This document shows, piece by piece, positions 63,414 to 64,000 of a stretch of DNA of 64,000 nt (position 1 is its first letter; every line of letters starts with the position of its first letter). This DNA comes from JBNAVJ01 sp049700455 (GTDB lineage: Bacteria; Bacteroidota; Ignavibacteria; Tepidaquicellales; Tepidaquicellaceae): assembly GCA_049700455.1 (NCBI GenBank), contig JBNAVJ010000001.1, forward strand, positions 434,001 through 498,000. Direction: 5' to 3'. A model generated the notes under the pieces. The model saw nothing but the letters and a program-made list of their open reading frames with translations, ran no database searches and was not told where the DNA came from. The translations under genes and the position numbers were made by a program.

Positions 63414-63429
63414 TATAATTCTATATTTT
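63414..63429 (+). promoter_or_regulatory. Candidate promoter region of tRNA-Val
   Basis: TATAAT at 63414-63419 lies 24 bases before the tRNA. A second option is TTGAAA (63401-63406), a 17-base spacer, TATTTT (63424-63429). The two cannot be distinguished by eye. Confidence 0.35.
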
Positions 63430-63442
63430 AGTAAACTTATAG

Positions 63443-63516
63443 GGGCGGTTAGCTCAGCTGGTTAGAGCGCCACGTTGACATCGTGGAGGCCATTGGTTCG
63501 AGTCCATTACCGCCCA
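63443..63516 (+). tRNA. tRNA-Val (anticodon GAC)
   Basis: A 74-nt cloverleaf. Acceptor GGGCGGT pairs with ACCGCCC, discriminator A. The D-arm region is AGCTCAGCTGGTTAGAGC. The anticodon arm is CCACG-TTGACAT-CGTGG with anticodon GAC, and the T-arm has GGTTCGAGTCC. The CCA end is not encoded. Confidence 0.97.
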
Positions 63517-63551
63517 CATTTTTTTGAATATGTTTCCTTAAAGTAATCTTA

Positions 63552-64000
63552 ATGGATACCTTAATAAAAATAAAATTCCCTGATGGGGGTATAAAAGAGT
63601 TTCCTGCTGGTATAACTGCTCTGGATGTCGCTAAATCTATCAGTAGTAGCTTTGCTAATGAAGTTCTTGTTTGCAAATTTAATGGAACATTAAGGGATTT
63701 AAGTTATAAAATAAACGAGAGTGGAGAAATTGTATTCTATAAATTTGATTCTCCCGAAGGAAAAGAATGTTTTTGGCATACTTCCTCGCATATAATGGCT
63801 CAGGCAATAGAAGAGCTCTATCCTGGAGCTAAATTCGGTGTAGGACCCGCTATAGAAAACGGTTTTTACTATGATGTAGATAGTGAAGTCAAATTTACTG
63901 AGGAAGACCTTAGAAAAATAGAACAAAGGATGCTTGAAATAGCAAGGAAGGACCTTAAACCTCAACGTGAAGAGTTACCACGCTTGGAAGCAATTAATTA
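63552..64000 (+). CDS. thrS: Threonine-tRNA ligase, 5' part (cut by window end)
   Basis: About 149 residues from the ATG at 63552, running off the right edge. An N-terminal TGS domain (MDTLIKIKFPDGGIKEF, residues 1-62) is followed by the second N-terminal editing domain with HTSSHIMAQAIEELYPGAKF (HxxxH metal site) and GVGPAIENGFYYD. The full protein is usually about 640 residues. ThrS charges tRNA-Thr and edits Ser-tRNA. It lies 35 nt behind tRNA-Val. Confidence 0.94.
   Translation, partial: MDTLIKIKFPDGGIKEFPAGITALDVAKSISSSFANEVLVCKFNGTLRDLSYKINESGEIVFYKFDSPEGKECFWHTSSHIMAQAIEELYPGAKFGVGPAIENGFYYDVDSEVKFTEEDLRKIEQRMLEIARKDLKPQREELPRLEAIN

Noticed and set aside
1..64000. CRISPR arrays, insertion sequences, prophage or rRNA
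   Set aside because: No regularly spaced repeats, transposase, integrase, phage structural gene or rRNA sequence was seen.

Overview
The window is a low-GC bacterial chromosome segment, densely coded and free of insertion sequences, rRNA or CRISPR. It most resembles the Bacteroidota/Chlorobi/Ignavibacteria side of the tree. Evidence: a secreted FG-GAP protein ending in a type IX secretion (T9SS) sorting domain, a PorX-type response-regulator/PglZ protein, a long Bacteroidota-style OstA/LptA protein, a DUF4834-like small protein, bshA, and mostly weak Shine-Dalgarno signals with several TTG/GTG starts. The exact lineage is inference.

Layout. 1-7262 (minus): nitrilase-family amidohydrolase (cut by the window edge), PIN-PhoH ATPase, uvrC, methylmalonyl-CoA epimerase, mannose-1-phosphate guanylyltransferase and a large unrecognised protein. 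7263-9349: probable replication-origin region, with dnaA flanked on both sides by TTATTAACA boxes and a sigma70-like dnaA promoter overlapping a box-like site. recN follows. 11.1-18.2 kb: a candidate free-standing small RNA between recN and mnmG, then mnmG, a perfect parS site, yifB, der and a subtilisin-like protease, all minus. 18.4-21.9 kb (plus): FG-GAP/T9SS protein, recA, recX. 22.0-22.7 kb: decayed OmpA-family gene; then tRNA-Pro. 23.3-24.9 kb: pyrD-rhomboid. 24.9-27.2 kb (minus): ECF sigma factor operon.

27.3-31.2 kb (minus) is the most intriguing unit: lysine 2,3-aminomutase, a GNAT acetyltransferase and two D-Ala-D-Ala-ligase-like ATP-grasp enzymes, tightly overlapped behind their own promoter. 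It looks like a small pathway making a beta-lysine-derived acylated or peptidic product (inference). 31.2-34.5 kb: OsmC, an aminotransferase, thpR, a TPR protein with an unusual hairpin leader, and a VOC protein.

34.5-51.6 kb is a long minus-strand run: histidine kinase, hutI, a glmM-like mutase, a glmU-like uridylyltransferase, panD, panC, accD, tsaB, tsaE, porX, a RlmD/RumA-type methyltransferase, a TlpA-like lipoprotein, a TonB receptor, a frameshifted MFS transporter and menA. 51.8-59 kb (plus): a lipoprotein, a SucD-like protein with a strongly basic tail, folB, folK, a deoxynucleoside kinase, a small membrane protein, a glycosyltransferase 9, ppx and bshA. 59-62 kb (minus): kdsD-lptC-lptA for lipopolysaccharide. 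62.5-64 kb: a DUF134/NifX-like regulator with a His-rich insert, tRNA-Val and the start of thrS.

Overall this is a core-genome, origin-proximal region: replication and segregation (dnaA, parS), repair (recN, recA, recX, uvrC), RNA modification (mnmG, RlmD, tsaB/tsaE), cofactor synthesis (panCD, folBK, menA) and envelope biogenesis. All positions and motifs were read by eye; no database search was run.
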